The notes beneath the pieces are model-generated. The model saw only the letters and a program-made list of their open reading frames with translations, ran no database searches and was not told the DNA's origin. Positions 14,339 to 17,070 of a DNA stretch of 17,070 nucleotides are shown here, piece after piece. The stretch covers positions 1 through 17,070 of the forward strand of contig JAEEHE010000058.1 of assembly GCA_016280685.1 (NCBI GenBank), read 5' to 3'. A program made the translations under genes and the position numbers. The first letter of the stretch is position 1. Each line of letters opens with the position of its first letter. The DNA is from Caryophanales bacterium. GTDB taxonomy: Bacteria; Bacillota_I; Bacilli_A; RFN20; CAG-826.

Positions 14339-16858
14339 ATTATCAATTGCTGTATTATCAGCACTTCTTAATTGAAGATTACTTACTCCAGTCGCCTCAT
14401 AAATAGCGCTGTTATAAAGCATTAAATTACCTTTAGCTGAAATGACATTGTTTATGACAGCACACGTTGACCAATTTTCTACATTTTGATAACCAAAATG
14501 GAACAATAAATTGTTCACACCATCTGAAATGGTAATTTGATTAGCTTTATCAGAATTTTTTGTTCCGTCTCCTTGAACAGCAGTAACTGTTCCGAAAACA
14601 GTAACAGCATACTCAGATGTCGCGCCTGAGGGAAGAGCATCAATCAACATTTTTGCTTCAGCAATACTGACAGTTCCGGTAACGGAGACATTAACGACTG
14701 ATTTTTTAGCAGTACCAGATAATTTGGCAGTTATTTTTGCTGATCCAACTTTCTTCGTCTGCCACTCACCTGTAGAACTATTGATAGAGATGACTGCCGA
14801 ATCACTTGAAGACCAAGAGATAGTTTTGTCATCAGCATTTGTTTTAGTAGCAGTAAATGTTCCAGAACCACCAACGGTAAACTCTGATCCGGGTTGATCA
14901 ATAGATATTTTTGGCGATGTTGGGTCATTCTGTTCCCAAACAAATTCGATGCTTGTCAAATATCTAGCACCATTATTAGATCTAATGCCAACAAAAGCAT
15001 AATCATCTTCGAAAGTAAAGGTTCCAGTTGAAGTTAAACTGCCAACCTTCGTGCCTTGTGTAGTTGAATCATACAAATCAGATGGAGCCGAATAAGCTGC
15101 ATTACTGCCATAAATATCCATTTGAGCGTTTGCGTGAAATGTTATTTTAACAGATTTTATACGCCCACCACTAGTCGTAGATACAATGCCGCTAACATTG
15201 TCATTACTCTTATATTGTAATCCACCACCATTTGTAGCATTTGCCTTAGTGTTATAAGAAGCATAGATTGCAGGATGACCTGTTTTTTGAATATTGGATG
15301 TCAAAGAATAAGTTGTAACTGGTGTATCATCAATTGTAATAACGTCAGAAGTTGTTACAGATGCCTTAACAGTTAAACTAACGCTATCAGACACAACGTC
15401 GGAATCATCAACACCTGCGCCAACAGCTTTTGCACTAATGTTTGTGGTTCCTACACCAACAGCAGTTAAAACATTGCCGTTTATTGTCGCAACGCTTGTA
15501 TCGCTTGAAAGAAATTGAACACTACCTGTCCAAGCATTTCCGTTAATATCAATACCGTTAAATTCTAAATCGAACGTTTCTCCAGTATCCATTTCTGATG
15601 GACAATCAACCAAAGATAACGTACTTAAAGCAACAGGATTTGAATAATAAACAAACACATCAAGAATGCCACATTTATCGCTTAAGGTTACGCTTATAGC
15701 ATTCTTTCCGTTTGTTGGGGTTAATGTAACTATTGCCCCACTCACACTTGCTGAAGCATTATCGAACGCACTTCCAGCAAAAGAAGTAGCATTTTCATCG
15801 CTATAAGCAGTAACAGTCACTTTAGAAATGGCATAATTGTTTGTTGGTGTAATTATCATTTCTGAATTTGCATAAACTCTAGTGAAATTATAACTAGGTG
15901 GCAAATAATTATTTGCATCAGATGAAGCTCCTGACTTATTAACAACCATTGTTGCTTTAGGAGACGTCCATTCAACAGATTCTTTTGAAGCGCTAGTATA
16001 ACTAGCGATTGTTAAATTCCATTTGATTGTTTTATCTACTGTATTATCACTATAGTTGGATGCGGTCCACTTCGCATAAAGTACAACGTTATCAGTAATT
16101 GAAAAAGTATCACCTTCAGAATAATCAGTGCCAGTGCCAAGAGGATCAGTGTTCCATCCGGCAAAAGTACAATCTTCTTTTGTTAAGTTATCATTTCCGA
16201 GTACGGTAACAATTGACCCAGATGAATATTCGTTTGAATCAGTAGGAACTGATCCAGACGTATTTTTATTCCCATCGTAAGTAACTGTATAAGTTGTAGG
16301 TGTGGAAGATTGAACCCAATCAAAAGTAATTGAGGTTAAATATAAAGCTCCACTATTAGATCTAACACCAACATGTGTATAATTACCACTAATTGTCAAT
16401 TCAGTAGAGGAACCATAAACAATACTTCCTAATTTCGTACCTTGCGAACTTTGATTGTATAAATTGGCAGCACCAGAATATGCGGAGTTTTTTCCATAAA
16501 TATCAATGGTTCTTCCGTTTGTGCTATTGCTATTCCAAACAACAGTGACCTTAGAAAGAGTCCCTCCCGAAGTAGTTGTATAAATGCCGCTATTTGAATT
16601 GGAGGATCTCAATTGAATTGAATTGTTGCCACCAGCAGAATTGCCAGCATAAACAGCACCAGATGCTCCAGTTTTACCACTCCAATTAGTGTAATTAGTT
16701 CCAGTGATACCGGTTGTGCTTCTGTTTAAGGTATCAGAAACCGTTTCAGCTCTCGCTTCTTTAATATCGTGTTGCCCAACGGCAATACCGACACCAACGC
16801 CGGTAGCTAATGATAAGCCTAAACATGCTCCAACAATTTTGGAAATTAATTTGTTCAT
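13970..16858 (-). CDS. Large membrane-anchored surface protein with InlB-type repeat, Ig-like domains and duplicated beta domain
   Basis: This is a probable extracellular adhesin or structural protein, unrecognised as a whole. The start is ATG 16858 (962 residues), with AAAGGAG 9 bases upstream; the 18 codons before it lack support. Domains in order: signal peptide (1-37, ending EARA); beta domain copy 1 (about 47-183); an InlB_B/Listeria-Bacteroides repeat (about 190-264, TYTVTYDGN to NVVLYAKW); a beta domain (268-406); a Big_2-like Ig domain (410-498, with SSDTSVATINGN and VGTTNISAKAVG); beta domain copy 2 (about 505-643); a second Big_2-like domain (648-730); an OB-like region (about 731-830); a C-terminal module (about 841-916) with ARYEAWAAAYGDSTPY; a membrane helix (about 934-955); and the tail FFLRKKKEN. 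No LPXTG is present. It is immediately upstream of its paralogue but has its own terminator, so the two are separate units. Confidence 0.85.
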   Translation of the reverse strand: MNKLISKIVGACLGLSLATGVGVGIAVGQHDIKEARAETVSDTLNRSTTGITGTNYTNWSGKTGASGAVYAGNSAGGNNSIQLRSSNSNSGIYTTTSGGTLSKVTVVWNSNSTNGRTIDIYGKNSAYSGAANLYNQSSQGTKLGSIVYGSSTELTISGNYTHVGVRSNSGALYLTSITFDWVQSSTPTTYTVTYDGNKNTSGSVPTDSNEYSSGSIVTVLGNDNLTKEDCTFAGWNTDPLGTGTDYSEGDTFSITDNVVLYAKWTASNYSDNTVDKTIKWNLTIASYTSASKESVEWTSPKATMVVNKSGASSDANNYLPPSYNFTRVYANSEMIITPTNNYAISKVTVTAYSDENATSFAGSAFDNASASVSGAIVTLTPTNGKNAISVTLSDKCGILDVFVYYSNPVALSTLSLVDCPSEMDTGETFDLEFNGIDINGNAWTGSVQFLSSDTSVATINGNVLTAVGVGTTNISAKAVGAGVDDSDVVSDSVSLTVKASVTTSDVITIDDTPVTTYSLTSNIQKTGHPAIYASYNTKANATNGGGLQYKSNDNVSGIVSTTSGGRIKSVKITFHANAQMDIYGSNAAYSAPSDLYDSTTQGTKVGSLTSTGTFTFEDDYAFVGIRSNNGARYLTSIEFVWEQNDPTSPKISIDQPGSEFTVGGSGTFTATKTNADDKTISWSSSDSAVISINSSTGEWQTKKVGSAKITAKLSGTAKKSVVNVSVTGTVSIAEAKMLIDALPSGATSEYAVTVFGTVTAVQGDGTKNSDKANQITISDGVNNLLFHFGYQNVENWSTCAVINNVISAKGNLMLYNSAIYEATGVSNLQLRSADNTAIDNFIAIYMHMSDYDPGQDNSQGNNSCLGENGYYMTAKAALTALTAAQIALFQSDDGYNAAQARYEAWAAAYGDSTPYSTEVTSARFMLNIGGSNSAAIPAIVVVIALATVSTGAYFFLRKKKEN
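14930..15346 (-). repeat. Duplicated beta domain, copy 2
   Basis: Residues about 505-643. It matches copy 1 at GIVSTTSGGRIKSV, MDIYGSNAAYSAPSDLYD, QGTKVGS and FVGIRSNNGARYLTSIEF. The copies have diverged at DNA level, which suggests an old duplication or gain from another family member. Confidence 0.8.
16310..16720 (-). repeat. Duplicated beta domain, copy 1
   Basis: Residues about 47-183. It has the same key strings as copy 2: GIYTTTSGGTLSKV, IDIYGKNSAYSGAANLYN, QGTKLGS and HVGVRSNSGALYLTSITF. Confidence 0.8.
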
Positions 16859-16883
16859 ATATAAATTCTCCTTTCTTTTAATT

Positions 16884-16904
16884 CCCCTGCCCTTTAGCAG
16901 TGGG
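16884..16904 (-). other. Leader hairpin upstream of the 13970-16858 gene
   Basis: The arms CCCACTGC / GCAGGGG (one bulged A) lie just before the ribosome binding site in the minus-strand leader. The hairpin could affect translation initiation; no known riboswitch was recognised. Confidence 0.4.
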
Positions 16905-16960
16905 ATGAACAAGATCGAAGTCTTTATATAATCTATATATGAATAGATGCTTTGGCCATT

Positions 16961-16985
16961 AACATCTTTTCTATAAGAAAATGTT
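16961..16985 (-). other. Upstream leader hairpin with an alternative pairing partner
   Basis: The minus-strand RNA can pair AACATTTTCT with AGAAAAGATGTT (3-base loop, 2-base bulge). Its AGATG segment (16967-16963) could instead pair with CATCT (16949-16945). No U run follows, so it does not read as a terminator. Confidence 0.35.
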
Positions 16986-17001
16986 TATGACTTCAATCGG
17001 C

Positions 17002-17033
17002 ATTATATTATAAGATTATTAGCAACCTATCAA
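17002..17033 (-). promoter_or_regulatory. Candidate promoter of the 13970-16858 gene
   Basis: TTGATA (17033-17028) is followed on the minus strand by two overlapping TATAAT boxes (17012-17007 and 17007-17002), with spacers of 15 and 20 bases and a TAATAT at 17. This predicts a leader of roughly 140 bases before the ATG at 16858. Confidence 0.45.
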
Positions 17034-17070
17034 GAACAAAAACTTATATTTTTCATTATTCGAAAACACA

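Noticed and set aside
14930..16720. CRISPR or short tandem DNA repeat
   Set aside because: The repetition is at protein level, with two diverged domain copies far apart; there are no short evenly spaced DNA repeats anywhere in the window.
11005..16858. LPXTG sortase substrates
   Set aside because: Both large surface proteins end in a membrane helix and basic tail, but neither has an LPXTG-like motif before the helix.

Overview
The window looks like chromosomal DNA from an uncultured low-GC Bacillota, probably a gut-type, Mollicutes/Erysipelotrichia/RF39-like member of the Bacilli. This is inferred from AT-rich sequence, strong AGGAGG or AAAGGAG ribosome binding sites, lipobox lipoproteins, large secreted Ig-like/InlB-type surface proteins, and stops that are only TAA or TAG in this window. 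UGA is not needed as a sense codon anywhere, so the standard bacterial code fits. No RNA genes, CRISPR arrays, insertion sequences or phage genes were seen.

Left part (1-6799, all minus strand, read right to left): a peptide ABC importer operon in the order oppA (lipoprotein binding protein), oppB and oppC (permeases), oppD (ATPase). It is followed, with an 8-base overlap, by a gene that leaves the window. That last gene sits where oppF is expected, but its first 399 residues are three ~120-residue repeats with no ABC motifs. oppA is cut by a single in-frame TAA with the reading frame intact on both sides. A hairpin between oppA and oppB probably lowers downstream expression relative to the binding protein.

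Middle (6800-9390): a polytopic membrane protein of unknown role with its own terminator, and a divergent histidine-phosphatase (phosphoglycerate-mutase fold) gene, the only real plus-strand gene. It lacks a Shine-Dalgarno sequence and may be leaderless.

Right part (9265-17070, all minus strand): three cell-surface genes, each with its own ribosome binding site, leader and hairpin terminator. The first is a Ser/Glu-rich lipoprotein made of two related domains; it also carries an in-frame TAA, followed by 41 more in-frame codons. The other two are ~940-residue paralogous surface proteins. They share a signal-peptide type, a Big_2-like Ig domain, probable OB-fold-like regions, a C-terminal ~75-residue module ending in an ARYEAWA..GD..PY motif, and a C-terminal transmembrane anchor ending FFLRK. 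Their terminators also share sequence. The C-terminal module plus anchor looks like a modular surface-display tail used instead of LPXTG sorting.

The observations most worth following are the repeat protein in the oppF slot, the two in-frame TAA codons in lipoprotein genes, and the shared C-terminal module of the surface proteins.
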